A stretch of 64,000 bases of DNA from Roseobacter cerasinus. Lineage in GTDB: Bacteria; Pseudomonadota; Alphaproteobacteria; Rhodobacterales; Rhodobacteraceae. This document shows positions 45,797 to 55,425 of this stretch, piece by piece. Each line of letters opens with the position of its first letter. Position 1 is the first letter of the stretch. Made by a program: the position numbers and the translations under genes. Location: positions 205,912-269,911 of the forward strand of contig NZ_BLIV01000007.1 of NCBI RefSeq assembly GCF_009811755.1, in the 5' to 3' direction. Under the pieces are notes generated by a model. That model had not been told where the DNA came from. It ran no database searches and worked only from the letters and a program-made list of their open reading frames with translations.

Positions 45797-46656
45797 GCGA
45801 CACGAGCGCCCCGACAAACAGGTTTCTCGCCCACACGCTGTTTGTGATGCGCCAGAACCCTGTGACGATGCTCGCCTTTGGCCTGCTGGGGTTTTTGATC
45901 CTATGCGCTGTCTTTGGCCCTGCGCTGGCGCCCTATGATCCGCTCGCGTCCGAGGGCGCGATCTTGCAGCCGCCCAGTGCGGCTCATTGGTTTGGCACCG
46001 ATCAGTTGGGCCGCGATGTCTTTTCGCGCGTGATCGTGGCCACGCGGTTGGACCTCGTGATCTCGGTTGGGGCGGTGGCGCTGTCCTTCGTGGCCGGGTC
46101 CATCCTGGGGTCGATCGCTGGATACTGGGGCGGATGGTATGATGCGGTGGTGAGCCGTGGCCTCGACATCATCATGGCCTTCCCGCTTTTTGTGCTGGCC
46201 ATGGGAATTGTCGCAGCTCTGGGCAATACGGTCGAGAATGTGATCTATGCCACCGCTGTCATCAACACGCCGTTTTACGCGCGCGTGGTCCGGGCGGAGG
46301 TGAACATTCGGCGCGAAGCGGGCTTCGTTCAGGCGGCCAAACTGGCCGGCAATTCTGATCTGCGGGTCCTGGCGCTGCATATCTTTCCCAACGCGCTGCC
46401 GCCAATGATGGTGCAGGTCTCGCTCAACCTCGGCTGGGCGGTTCTGAACGCTGCGGGGCTGAGTTTTATCGGGCTGGGGGTACGTCCGCCAACACCGGAA
46501 TGGGGAATTATGGTGGCCGAAGGAGCCGGATTCATTATCTCGGGCGAATGGTGGTTGGCGCTCTTCCCTGGTCTCTGGCTGATGCTGGCGGTCTTTACGT
46601 TCAACCTTTTGGGTGACGGGCTGCGCGATATTGTCGACCCCAAGCAGCGGCGCTAG
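45793..46656 (+). CDS. ABC importer permease, DppC type, second system
   Basis: A 287-residue permease with GTDQLGRDVFSRVIVATRL, the DppC signature, and the EAA loop AAKLAGNSDLRVLALHIFPN. It overlaps the DppB gene by 4 bp and its TAG is directly followed by the ATG of the ATPase. Confidence 0.92.
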   Translation: MSDTSAPTNRFLAHTLFVMRQNPVTMLAFGLLGFLILCAVFGPALAPYDPLASEGAILQPPSAAHWFGTDQLGRDVFSRVIVATRLDLVISVGAVALSFVAGSILGSIAGYWGGWYDAVVSRGLDIIMAFPLFVLAMGIVAALGNTVENVIYATAVINTPFYARVVRAEVNIRREAGFVQAAKLAGNSDLRVLALHIFPNALPPMMVQVSLNLGWAVLNAAGLSFIGLGVRPPTPEWGIMVAEGAGFIISGEWWLALFPGLWLMLAVFTFNLLGDGLRDIVDPKQRR

Positions 46657-48294
46657 ATGCTCGAAATCCGCGACCTCCACGTCACGTTTGAGACACGCAA
46701 CGGCGCAGTCGACGCGGTGCGCGGCGTCGATCTGGATCTGGCCAAGGGCGAGACCTTGGGTCTGGTGGGCGAAAGTGGGTCGGGCAAGTCGGTCACAGCC
46801 TTTAGCATCCTGCGCATTCTGGATAGCGGTGGTCAGATCGCCTCGGGCACGCTGACCTATGACGGGATTGATTTGTCGCAGGCGAATGAGGCAGCGCTGA
46901 ATGATCTGCGTGGGCGCGAGATTTCAATGATCTTTCAAAACCCGCGCGCGGCCCTCAACCCGATCCGCAAAATTGGTCATCAGATCGAAGACGTCTTGCG
47001 CCGCCACGCCCGCGCGACACGGTACGACGCGCGCCAAAAGGCGATTGCCGCTTTGCAAGAGGTTAAGATCCATGACGCTGAGGCGCGTTATCACGCTTAT
47101 CCGTTCGAGCTGTCGGGCGGGATGTGCCAACGGGTGGTGATCGCCATCGCATTGGCTTGTCAGCCCAGACTGCTGATCGCGGATGAGCCGACGACGGGCC
47201 TTGATGTGACCACGCAGAAATCGGTGATGGACCTGGTCCGGCAATTGTCCATCGCGCGTAAGATGAGCGTGATCCTGATCACCCATGATCTGGGTCTCGC
47301 TGGTGAATATTGTGACCAGCTGGTGGTGATGAAGGACGGTCAGCTGGTGGAACAGGGCGCACCTGCGACGCTGACGCAGACGCCGCAGCACAGCTATACC
47401 CGCCGTTTGGTGGCTGCGACCCCCTTGCCCGGCAAGGCGATACATGACCTCATTGAGGACGGCACACCCCATGATACGCCCCAGATCAGCCAAGAAACGG
47501 GGCTATCGGTGCGCAATCTGGAGATGACCTTTGCGGGTAAGAATGGGCCGGTCCATGCGCTCAAAGGCATCAGTTTTGATCTCAAATGGGGCGGTGCACT
47601 GGGGCTTGTGGGCGAAAGCGGGTCTGGAAAGTCGACCGCGTCGTCCATCATCGCGCGTCTGCTGGATCCAACCGGCGGCGAGGTTCTGTTCGACGGTGCC
47701 TCGATTACGGCGACCCCGGCGCGCGCCTTTGTAAAGGACCCGCGGCGGTCGGCCATTCAGATGGTGTTCCAGGACGCCACCGACAGCCTCAACCCACGTC
47801 ACAGCGCAAGGCAGGCTATTGCCGAACCTCTGAAGCGGCTGACAAAACTTGGCCGGTCTGACCGCATGGCACGGGTGTTTGAACTGGCCGAAAAGGTCGG
47901 ACTGCCCGCCCCACTGCTGGACCGTTTGCCCCACCAATTGTCCGGGGGTCAAAAAGCACGGGTCGGCATTGCGCGTGCCCTCGCACTTGAGCCGAAGCTT
48001 TTGATCCTGGATGAGCCGACCGCCGCGCTTGATGTGTCGATCCAGGCGCGGGTGCTGAATTTGTTGGCCGACCTACGGGAGAGTATGGGGTTGACCTATC
48101 TCTTTGTCAGCCATGATCTGGCCGTCGTGAAACTGCTGTGCGACGAGGTGGTGGTGCTGCGACAGGGGCAGATCGAAGAGGCGGGGCCCGCCGAGGACGT
48201 GTTGAGATCGCCTAAGGCTGACTATACCAAGGCTTTGCTGCGCGGTGCCAGGTGGGCGTCCCTTATGGACGACGTAACACCTGTGACCTTTTAG
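46657..48294 (+). CDS. Fused dual ATPase, Dpp type, second system
   Basis: A 545-residue DppD-DppF fusion. Domain 1 has [25 protein letters not shown] and [12 protein letters not shown]; domain 2 has [26 protein letters not shown] and LLILDEPTAALD. Note MCQ in the first signature and QKA in the second, small departures from the usual QRQ. Its stop overlaps the convergent metallo-beta-lactamase gene stop by 3 bp, so the two operons meet tail to tail with no spacer. Confidence 0.93.
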   Translation: MLEIRDLHVTFETRNGAVDAVRGVDLDLAKGETLGLVGESGSGKSVTAFSILRILDSGGQIASGTLTYDGIDLSQANEAALNDLRGREISMIFQNPRAALNPIRKIGHQIEDVLRRHARATRYDARQKAIAALQEVKIHDAEARYHAYPFELSGGMCQRVVIAIALACQPRLLIADEPTTGLDVTTQKSVMDLVRQLSIARKMSVILITHDLGLAGEYCDQLVVMKDGQLVEQGAPATLTQTPQHSYTRRLVAATPLPGKAIHDLIEDGTPHDTPQISQETGLSVRNLEMTFAGKNGPVHALKGISFDLKWGGALGLVGESGSGKSTASSIIARLLDPTGGEVLFDGASITATPARAFVKDPRRSAIQMVFQDATDSLNPRHSARQAIAEPLKRLTKLGRSDRMARVFELAEKVGLPAPLLDRLPHQLSGGQKARVGIARALALEPKLLILDEPTAALDVSIQARVLNLLADLRESMGLTYLFVSHDLAVVKLLCDEVVVLRQGQIEEAGPAEDVLRSPKADYTKALLRGARWASLMDDVTPVTF

Positions 48295-49079
48295 GCCGCG
48301 TCCCACAGCGCTTCGTAATGAGCGATGATCTCGAGCATGCGCGCGCGGTCAAAACTGGGGTCATGCCCGCCATGAATTGTCGTTGCAGGCAGGGATTTCA
48401 ACAGATCAAAGGTTGCGCGATAGTCATCGACGCTCATCCCCGGCCCCTCGTAAATTAGCGGCCCGTCATAGATCGCGTCCGCTGCAAATAGAATGCCCGT
48501 CTTCTCTTCGAAGAGGCCAATGCCACCGGGCGAGTGACCGGGCAGATGCAGCACTTGATAGACGTGATTGCCCAGATCCACGTGATCACCATGGCTCAGC
48601 AGCCCGGTCGCTGGCGCCCCGTGCAAGCGGTAGTTTTCGGGGTCGTAGCCTTCATATGGCAGCGCTTCGATCAGTGTCTCACCAATCGGGGGATAACCGG
48701 CATCGAGAAAGGTTTGCAGAAGCCGCTCGGGCATGTCCCGGCGAAAGAGTGAATTCAGTCCAGAAGGATGCGCCATCTCATCGGCCTCAGCGGGGTGGAC
48801 CAGCCGTATATCAAACTCATGCACCGCACCGATGTGATCGATATGGGTGTGGGATGAGACGCACATGATCTCTTTGCCCGGATCTTTGCGCAGGCTGTCG
48901 AGATAGGGCCGAAACGGGATCACGCCCATCCCTGTGTCCAGGATCATGTCCCGTTCGGACCCTTCGACGAGCCACATATTGGCTTGTTCGAGAACGTGAA
49001 TATGCGGCTCGATGATAAGGGTCGTGTCGGCGTCGACTTTGGTGGCTTGAAACCACTGATCTGCAATAGGAAGGGTCAT
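48291..49079 (-). CDS. Metallo-beta-lactamase-fold hydrolase
   Basis: A 262-residue zinc hydrolase. Metal ligands are in SSHTHIDHIGA (H-x-H-x-D-H), HLPGHSPGG, AADAIYDG and HGGHDPSF. There is no signal peptide, so it is probably cytosolic, unlike secreted beta-lactamases. I start at the ATG at 49079; the frame continues upstream into the next gene as an artefact. It is the last of three genes (dioxygenase, GNAT, hydrolase) and begins 4 bp after the GNAT stop. It may cleave a lactam, lactone or thioester formed by the dioxygenase; that is inference. Confidence 0.9.
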   Translation of the reverse strand: MTLPIADQWFQATKVDADTTLIIEPHIHVLEQANMWLVEGSERDMILDTGMGVIPFRPYLDSLRKDPGKEIMCVSSHTHIDHIGAVHEFDIRLVHPAEADEMAHPSGLNSLFRRDMPERLLQTFLDAGYPPIGETLIEALPYEGYDPENYRLHGAPATGLLSHGDHVDLGNHVYQVLHLPGHSPGGIGLFEEKTGILFAADAIYDGPLIYEGPGMSVDDYRATFDLLKSLPATTIHGGHDPSFDRARMLEIIAHYEALWDAA

Positions 49080-49083
49080 GTGT

Positions 49084-49539
49084 TTAGGCCAATTCAGGGC
49101 TGGTGGTCCAGGTGAGTGCGATGCCCGGCGGCAGGTTTTGCGCCAACCATCCCGCAAGGGCGGATTTGACCGTGCGGGCAACCGCGGCCCGGTTAGGGAT
49201 GTCGCAAAGCCACAGCGCAGCCTCGGCCGCCCCGCGCTCGCCGATGTTTGGATAGACGTAGAAACATCCCGTGTAAGTGCTCGCGCCGTCGCGCAAGATC
49301 CAGGAAAACGAGCGGCGGGAGATAAACTCACGATCGTGCCACGCCAGATCAATCAGGTTTTCGTCCCGGGTAAGCCCCTCGGGCCAGGAGCCAAAGAAGT
49401 CGCCAAACAGGTGCGCGGTGGCCAACACTGCCTCAAAGTCTTCATCGACGTGGTCCGGCGTTAGCGGCGCGAGCGTCCAGTCGCCAAGGGCGAACTGACG
49501 CGGCCAGGAGACCTGAACAAAGTCGGGATGCGGTTGCAC
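49084..49539 (-). CDS. GNAT-like acetyltransferase
   Basis: A 151-residue protein that resembles RimJ/RimL-type GNAT proteins: an N-terminal LTPDHVDEDFEAVLATAHLF, then the NLIDLAWHDREFISRRSFSW region, a TYTGCFYVYP strand and a C-terminal helix. The acetyl-CoA loop Q/R-x2-G-x-G/A is not well preserved (ERGAAEAALW), so cofactor binding is uncertain. It lies 3 bp after the dioxygenase and 4 bp before the hydrolase, which suggests a shared pathway. Confidence 0.65.
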   Translation of the reverse strand: MQPHPDFVQVSWPRQFALGDWTLAPLTPDHVDEDFEAVLATAHLFGDFFGSWPEGLTRDENLIDLAWHDREFISRRSFSWILRDGASTYTGCFYVYPNIGERGAAEAALWLCDIPNRAAVARTVKSALAGWLAQNLPPGIALTWTTSPELA

Positions 49540-49542
49540 GGG

Positions 49543-50631
49543 CTACTCCGCCGGTTCTTTGGCGTCGCGTTTGAAGGGATTTTCCTCAGGTACATCGTAG
49601 TCAGGCGTAAAGACCCCGTGCGCCTGCGCATCATGCATATAGCGGAATGCGTTGATCGACATCCGCATCAGGTGATCGCCCGCTTTGATCGGGGGATATT
49701 TGGCAACAGTCTCGGGCGTACGGAACTTTTCCAGCGGCTCAATCACCGCATGATAATCGAGCCCGAAAAAGAGCGGCATGGAATACCGCTCTTTGCCGGT
49801 GTTGATGACCCGGTGCTGGGTCGATTTGAACTGACCGCCGGACCAGGTCTCAAAGATGTCACCAATGTTGACAATGAACGTGCCGGGAATGGGCGGCGCT
49901 TCGATCCACACATCATCCGCGTTCATCACTTGCAGACCCGGCGCACCCTGCAACAGGATGGTAAAGCACTCAAAATCCGAATGCTCAGAAATGCCGGTGA
50001 TATCCTTGGTCTGCGGCATGTCGTTCTCAATATACCGCAACAGGCGCAACTGAGATGTGGGGCAGGTGATATGCCGGGTCAGCTCTTCGGTGGGCACGCC
50101 CAGTTCCAGCGCCAGCGCATCAAGAAGGCGCAGGCCGAGGTTAAAGATCGCGTCGTAGTAGCTGGATACTGTCTCGCGCCAACCTGGGATGTCGGGCCAG
50201 ACATTTGGCCCCGTCATGCGCCAACCCGCGAGGTAGTCCGGGTGATCGGCAGGCGCCTCATAGGACATGTCCCACGCCTCGTTAAAATTGATGATCTTGG
50301 GAAAGCAACTGCCGTTTTCCTCAAAAGGGACATAACCGCGGTGGTTCGTCGTGAAACCGGACCATGTCTTCATCTTAAAGCTGCGCGGCTTTTCATGGAA
50401 CTCTTTGGAGGCGGCAAAGGTGGCGTCGATCATCTCCTGGGGAACGCCGTGGCCGGTGATGTAGAAAAAACCTGACGTGCGGGCCGCCTCGCCCAGCCCT
50501 CGGGCCACTGTTGCCTTGTCTTGGGCGTCATCGGTAAAGAGCCCGCTGAGATCAACCACAGGCAAGGTTGCATCGTCCACAGTGCGCGCCGTGAGTTCCT
50601 CGTCGCTGTCAGATATTGCCACGTCAGCCAT
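49543..50631 (-). CDS. Isopenicillin N synthase-like 2-oxoglutarate/Fe(II) dioxygenase
   Basis: A 362-residue non-haem iron oxygenase of the IPNS/DIOX family. The N-terminal DIOX_N part has LPVVDLSGLFTDD and ARTSGFFYITGHGVPQ. Iron ligands are the H-x-D of GISEHSDFECF and the later H of STQHRVINTG. ERYSMPLFF supplies the R-x-S pair that binds 2-oxoglutarate. Relatives hydroxylate amino acids, pyrimidines (thymine 7-hydroxylase), gibberellins or similar. It is the first gene of a minus-strand operon that diverges from a Pot-type importer, so the imported molecule may be its substrate. Confidence 0.9.
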   Translation of the reverse strand: MADVAISDSDEELTARTVDDATLPVVDLSGLFTDDAQDKATVARGLGEAARTSGFFYITGHGVPQEMIDATFAASKEFHEKPRSFKMKTWSGFTTNHRGYVPFEENGSCFPKIINFNEAWDMSYEAPADHPDYLAGWRMTGPNVWPDIPGWRETVSSYYDAIFNLGLRLLDALALELGVPTEELTRHITCPTSQLRLLRYIENDMPQTKDITGISEHSDFECFTILLQGAPGLQVMNADDVWIEAPPIPGTFIVNIGDIFETWSGGQFKSTQHRVINTGKERYSMPLFFGLDYHAVIEPLEKFRTPETVAKYPPIKAGDHLMRMSINAFRYMHDAQAHGVFTPDYDVPEENPFKRDAKEPAE

Positions 50632-50765
50632 GTGTCATCCTTTTGTTCGTACACGGATCAGCCTGCATCAAAGGCGGCGATTCCGACTCGACCGCGTCTA
50701 AGAATGCCCCTTGGATCCGACGAAATGCCTGCAATTTCAGCATTCCCTGTCACGTTTGGCGACAT

Positions 50766-50788
50766 TTCGGTCGCTTCGATTGACCGAA
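50766..50788. promoter_or_regulatory. Perfect 7-bp inverted repeat in the dioxygenase/Pot-importer divergent promoter
   Basis: TTCGGTC (50766-50772) and GACCGAA (50782-50788) flank a 9-nt spacer, midway in the 244-bp gap between the two divergent starts. It is well placed to control both operons. It differs from the LysR palindromes at 40.3 and 41.2 kb. Confidence 0.45.
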
Positions 50789-50875
50789 CGGACCCTGATC
50801 GCGGTTGCTTTGTGCACAACACAGCGCGTCGGCCTTCTCCTCTCGACCGGCGCCAATCGGGAGTAAAGCAAAAAC

Positions 50876-51946
50876 ATGGCACATATGAACAGACGTACGG
50901 TGCTCAAATCCGGTGTCGCAGGTCTTGCCGCCTCCACACTGGCCACACCCCTCATCGCCAAGAGCCGTTCGGTGCGGATCGGCTCTTATGGCGGATACTT
51001 CGAAAACAGTTTTAAGGAATTCGTCTATCCTGAGTTCACCAAAGCGACGGGCATCACGGTCGAAAGCGTCACACAGCCGAACTCGTCTGACTGGTTGGTG
51101 ACAATGCAGCAGGCGCTGGTCGCCGGCGGTATGCCGACGGATATCTCGCTCTATGCGCGCGACACGATGATCAAAGCCAGCCGTATTGGCGACATCATTG
51201 CCCCGCTGGATCTGACCAAGATCAAAGGCGCCAGCAACCTTGACAGCTATTTTGTCTTTGAGGGCAAGGGCGGCCCACAAGGTGTGGGCGCGATGTCGTG
51301 GTTCTCGGCCATGGTCTATAACCCAAACGAAGTTAAGACACCGGCAAGCTGGGCAGATTTCTGGGACACCAACCTCTTTGAGGCGTCGCTGGGACTGGGC
51401 AGGGTCTACAACGCGGGCCTTCTGGACTTTACCGCGGCGACGTTCTTTGACGGCGAAGAAACGTTGATGTCGGATGAGGGCGTGATGGCGGTCATCGAAA
51501 AGATTGCCGAGCTGAAACCCAACGTTGCCCTGTGGTGGACCGCAGAAAGCCAGATGGAACAGTCGATGAAAAACGGCGATGTGGTTGCGGGGCAGTACTA
51601 TCTGGACGTGGCCAACCTGATGGCGCTGGATGGCCACTCGATCAAGCCGACCTTCCCCAAAGAGGGTAACTTGCAGGACTACGGCTCGTGGTGTTTGACC
51701 GCAGGGTCCGACAAGGCGGATGAGGCGGCGGAATTCATGAACTTTTCTTCGGATCCGGCGGTCCAGGCGTTGATGAGCCGCAAAATCGGCACAGCGCCGC
51801 TGGTGGACAAGTCCAAGACCGACCTCACTGATGACGAATTCAACTTTGTCTCCGGCGCGCCTGCGATCAAGCCCGCATATGAGGCCTATCTCGACAATGA
51901 GACCTTCATCAAGGAAAGCTGGGATAAGATGCTGGCCGGTGCCTGA
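50876..51946 (+). CDS. Spermidine/putrescine-type ABC solute-binding protein (PotD-like)
   Basis: A 356-residue periplasmic binding protein (SBP family 8/PotD-like). The signal is of twin-arginine type (MNRRTVLKSGVAGLAAS). VRIGSYGGYFENSFKEFVYP opens the mature protein, and TPASWADFWDTNLFEASLGL is a family landmark. The conserved polyamine-binding acidic residues cannot be assigned with confidence. A second ATG 9 bp later is an equal start candidate. It heads a six-gene operon: binding protein, ATPase, two permeases, cysteine hydrolase and an unknown protein. Confidence 0.9.
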   Translation: MAHMNRRTVLKSGVAGLAASTLATPLIAKSRSVRIGSYGGYFENSFKEFVYPEFTKATGITVESVTQPNSSDWLVTMQQALVAGGMPTDISLYARDTMIKASRIGDIIAPLDLTKIKGASNLDSYFVFEGKGGPQGVGAMSWFSAMVYNPNEVKTPASWADFWDTNLFEASLGLGRVYNAGLLDFTAATFFDGEETLMSDEGVMAVIEKIAELKPNVALWWTAESQMEQSMKNGDVVAGQYYLDVANLMALDGHSIKPTFPKEGNLQDYGSWCLTAGSDKADEAAEFMNFSSDPAVQALMSRKIGTAPLVDKSKTDLTDDEFNFVSGAPAIKPAYEAYLDNETFIKESWDKMLAGA

Positions 51947-51951
51947 GGCGC

Positions 51952-53019
51952 ATGATGCTGGGTCTGTCCCTAAAAGGTGTGTCCAAGTCCTTTGGGCACA
52001 TCACCGCTGTTGAACCCACTGACCTGAGCTTTCCCAAGGGCGAGCTGACCGCGCTGTTGGGCCCGTCGGGTTGTGGTAAGACCACGCTTTTGCGCATGAT
52101 TGCCGGGCTTGAGGCACCGACACGCGGCACGATCCTTTTGGGCGGCGAGGACATCACCACCCATCCGGCGCACAAGCGCAAGTTCGGCATGGTGTTCCAG
52201 AGCTTCGCGCTGTTTCCGCATTATTCCGTGCGTGAAAACGTGGCCTATTCGCTGGTGATCGGCGGCATGGGCAAAGCGGCGGCTTGTAAAAAGGCCAATG
52301 CGCTGCTGGAGACGGTGCAACTGGGCGGCTTTGGCGACCGACGCATCGGTGAGCTGTCGGGTGGGCAGCGCCAAAGGGTCGCCATCGCCCGCGCATTGGC
52401 CCAAGAGCCGGAGGTGTTTTTGCTCGACGAGCCGATGTCCGCGCTCGACGCCAAGCTGCGGGAAGAGATGCAGGTCGAGCTGCGCCTTCTGCAACAGCGC
52501 CTTGGCATCACGACCATCGTTGTGACCCATGACCAGCGCGAAGCGATGACCATGGCGGATCAGATTGTAGTTATGTCAAACGGACGGATCGAACAGATCG
52601 CACCGCCACAAGAGATCTACCACCAGCCCGCCAACACTTTTGTTGCAGATTTCATCGGCAAAGCAAATTTCTTTGACGGTATCGTCGTTGAGGGCGGCGT
52701 GACCGTGGGTGACACCCATCTGACCACGCAGGCAAACTTTCAAAGCGGCAGCCCGGTCCAGATTGCCATCCGCCCCGAACGTGCGGCCATGGATGACGAG
52801 GGCGGTGCAAACCGCGTGGCGGCCAAGGTGATGTTTGTGCGCGACCTCGGCCCATTGCGCGAATACCACCTGCAATCCGACATTGGCCCGATGATCGTGG
52901 AATACGCGGTGGGTGAAACAGGCCCGACGCTGAGCACTGGGGACGCCACAACTGTCCGTCTGCCGCCTGAGGCGATCCAGGTCTTTCCCCGCGCCGCACC
53001 AAAGAGCCAGGCCGCATGA
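51952..53019 (+). CDS. Pot-type ABC importer ATPase
   Basis: A 355-residue protein with an N-terminal ATPase ([35 protein letters not shown]) and a C-terminal TOBE domain (about 275-345), the layout of PotA/UgpC proteins. It starts 5 bp after the binding protein and overlaps the first permease by 4 bp. Confidence 0.93.
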   Translation: MMLGLSLKGVSKSFGHITAVEPTDLSFPKGELTALLGPSGCGKTTLLRMIAGLEAPTRGTILLGGEDITTHPAHKRKFGMVFQSFALFPHYSVRENVAYSLVIGGMGKAAACKKANALLETVQLGGFGDRRIGELSGGQRQRVAIARALAQEPEVFLLDEPMSALDAKLREEMQVELRLLQQRLGITTIVVTHDQREAMTMADQIVVMSNGRIEQIAPPQEIYHQPANTFVADFIGKANFFDGIVVEGGVTVGDTHLTTQANFQSGSPVQIAIRPERAAMDDEGGANRVAAKVMFVRDLGPLREYHLQSDIGPMIVEYAVGETGPTLSTGDATTVRLPPEAIQVFPRAAPKSQAA

Positions 53020-54002
53020 CGGTTGCAGATGACATCCCGCTGGCCAAGCCAGCCCGCGCAGGCAAAGCCACGCAGCCATTCCCGATACGGCGGGTCGTGC
53101 CCGGTGTTTTGACGACCTTGATTGTGGTTTTCTGTGTAGCTCCCTTTCTCTTGGTGCTCGCAATTTCCTTTGGTCGCAAAGTGGACGGGGCGGCATGGGT
53201 CTGGGATCTTACATTCGAGAATTACCAACGGTTTTTTGTGGGCGTGCTCTGGCCTGATGAGATCACGTTGCTCTACCTGCAACAGCTCTATTATTCGTTC
53301 TATTTCGCCGTCATCGCCTCGCTCTTGGCGGTTCTAACAGCACTGCCGTTCACCTTGCTGCTGACGCGTCTGAAACGGTCGACGCAAGCTATGTGGCTGG
53401 TCTTTATCCTGTCGTCCCTCGCTATGTCCGAGGTCTTTATCGTCATGGGATGGGACATCCTTTTGTCGAACAACTCCGGCCTGCCCAAGCTCTTTCGCGA
53501 GACCGGGCTGACGGCCTGGCTCAAGGACGTGGGGTGGTTTCAGACTCTGCGGGACTGGGGACTTGCCAACCCGCGAAACGTTAAGTTCAAGACCTCGGAT
53601 TTCGCGACGGTCCTAACCATGAGCTACTTGGTCTGGCCTTATGCAGTGATCCTGCTGTATCCGGCCTTGTCGCGTCTTGATCCGTCGTTGGCAGAGGCTG
53701 CGCGCACCATGGGGGCCGGGCGCTGGACCGTGACACGCACGGTCACGCTGCCATCGATCCGCTTGCCGCTGTTGGGAACGACCTTGCTGCTCTTTGTGTT
53801 CCTGTTGGGCACCTACGTGGCGGTCACGGTCTTCGCCGCTCCCGAAAAACACACGACGGCCGTTGCGATCTATTCGAACGTGCGCGGCGCCAACCTGAAT
53901 GCACCGTTTGGCGCGACCCAAGCTATCATGCTCCTGATCGCGGCCAGCACGTGTTTGAGCCTGGGTCATCTGTTGAACCGCAAAGCAGAGGGTGCCAGAT
54001 GA
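53016..54002 (+). CDS. Pot-type ABC importer permease (PotB-like)
   Basis: A 328-residue permease with a cytoplasmic Lys/Arg-rich N-terminal tail, then six helices. The EAA loop is LAEAARTMGAGRWTVTRTVT, as in PotB proteins. A large periplasmic loop follows the first helix. It overlaps the ATPase upstream and the second permease downstream, both by 4 bp. Confidence 0.91.
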   Translation: MTVADDIPLAKPARAGKATQPFPIRRVVPGVLTTLIVVFCVAPFLLVLAISFGRKVDGAAWVWDLTFENYQRFFVGVLWPDEITLLYLQQLYYSFYFAVIASLLAVLTALPFTLLLTRLKRSTQAMWLVFILSSLAMSEVFIVMGWDILLSNNSGLPKLFRETGLTAWLKDVGWFQTLRDWGLANPRNVKFKTSDFATVLTMSYLVWPYAVILLYPALSRLDPSLAEAARTMGAGRWTVTRTVTLPSIRLPLLGTTLLLFVFLLGTYVAVTVFAAPEKHTTAVAIYSNVRGANLNAPFGATQAIMLLIAASTCLSLGHLLNRKAEGAR

Positions 54003-54796
54003 GGGTCTTCGGCATGCTCTATATGGGGCTTGTGGCCCTGGTGCTGGCCCTGCCAATCGTGGTTGTTTGCGGCGCAGCGCTGAACTCTGGGCGCAGCATG
54101 TTTTTTCCGCCAGTCGATCCCACCTTCGAGCGCTTTGGTGAATTCTTTGTCTCCGAACCCGTCTGGACCGTAGCACTTTGGAATTCAGTGATCGTGGCGA
54201 CGTCTGCGGCCAGTTTGGCGGTGCTGATGGCGTGGCCCATCGCCTATATGCTCTGGTCCACGGGTTCCAACATTTCCAAAACACTCGCCGGGCTTGGGTC
54301 CTTGCCTTTTGCGGTGCCGCCAATCGTTTTTGGCGTAGGGTTGGGGTTTTTCTGGGCCTTTACTGGCGGCCTGGGAGAGATTTGGGCCGGGATCATTAGC
54401 CACGCGATCCTGCTTCTGGCGCTGCCTTTGGTGACGATCTCTATCGGGCTGCAATCCATTGACCGGTCCCTCCTCGACGCAGCCGCCACGATGGGGGCCA
54501 CGGATCAGGTTGCGTTTCGCACCGTGGTTCTGCCGCAAACGGTGCCCTACACCATCTCCGGCTTTTTCTTTGTGCTGGTGTTGTCGTTTAACGAGTTCAT
54601 CGTGATTTTCTTTGTCTCAGCGTCGTCTTATGCAACAGTCACGCTTCAGATCTTCAACTCCCTGCGCAATGGCTACACCCCAACCATGGCTGTCGCCGCA
54701 ATCACCTTTCTAGCCGTTTCTATTCTGGTCTTTTCAGCAGTTGCCCGCTGGGGCGATCTGCCGCGTCTGATGGGCGCGGATCAAACCCGCAAATAA
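53999..54796 (+). CDS. Pot-type ABC importer permease (PotC-like)
   Basis: A 265-residue permease started at the ATG at 53999 (ATGA overlap with the first permease); a longer reading upstream overlaps that gene by 50 bp and has no homology. Six helices are visible, with the EAA loop LLDAAATMGATDQVAFRTVV. It completes the third importer of the locus. Confidence 0.91.
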   Translation: MRVFGMLYMGLVALVLALPIVVVCGAALNSGRSMFFPPVDPTFERFGEFFVSEPVWTVALWNSVIVATSAASLAVLMAWPIAYMLWSTGSNISKTLAGLGSLPFAVPPIVFGVGLGFFWAFTGGLGEIWAGIISHAILLLALPLVTISIGLQSIDRSLLDAAATMGATDQVAFRTVVLPQTVPYTISGFFFVLVLSFNEFIVIFFVSASSYATVTLQIFNSLRNGYTPTMAVAAITFLAVSILVFSAVARWGDLPRLMGADQTRK

Positions 54797-54807
54797 GGAT
54801 CCATCTG

Positions 54808-55425
54808 ATGCCCCGCCAACCCACGATCGTTGGGCAACCCGTGCTCTTGGTCATCGACATTCAAAAAGGCGCGTTTCTCGATCGCACCGATGCTGGCATC
54901 CCGACGATGCCCGCCTATCGCGAGAATCTCGAACGCGCGCGCAGCGTTGTTGACGCCGCGCATGACGCACACATCCCGGTGATCTTTTTCCAAGAGATCC
55001 ACCGCCGCAACAAAATCGACTATGGCCGCGAATTGGATGGCACCGAAGACATTCATTGCCTCGAAGGTGAACCGGGCACGCCGGTCGCAGTCGAGGAAAT
55101 GGGCATGCGTCCAACCGACTATTTTGTGCACAAACGGCGCTATTCAGTGTTCTTTGGCACCGAGACCGAGATACTGCTAAAAGGGCTCAAGGCGCAAACC
55201 TTGATCATCGTGGGCTGCATGACGGACGTTTGTGTGCACTACAGTTTTGTCGATGGCCACCAGCACGACTATTATTGCCGCGTGATCGGGGACTGTGTCG
55301 GCGGTACGTCGCCCGAAGCGCATCAAGCGTCCTTGAACGCGATGGAGTATCTGCAAGAAGGTGCCGTGTTAACCGCCAGCGAGATCATTGCAGAGATTGG
55401 CGCACAAAATCTGGCAGCAGAGTGA
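54808..55425 (+). CDS. Isochorismatase-like cysteine hydrolase (third)
   Basis: A 205-residue amidase with D17 (LLVIDIQKGAF), K109 (FVHKRRYSVFF) and C142 (VGCMTDVCVHYS). It is a more distant branch than the two at 33-36 kb: the PGKGSF block is replaced by HKRRYSVFFGTE. Relatives hydrolyse carbamoyl or amide groups. It follows the permease by 11 bp and overlaps the next gene by 4 bp (GTGA), so it is co-expressed with the importer and probably acts on the imported compound. Confidence 0.88.
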   Translation: MPRQPTIVGQPVLLVIDIQKGAFLDRTDAGIPTMPAYRENLERARSVVDAAHDAHIPVIFFQEIHRRNKIDYGRELDGTEDIHCLEGEPGTPVAVEEMGMRPTDYFVHKRRYSVFFGTETEILLKGLKAQTLIIVGCMTDVCVHYSFVDGHQHDYYCRVIGDCVGGTSPEAHQASLNAMEYLQEGAVLTASEIIAEIGAQNLAAE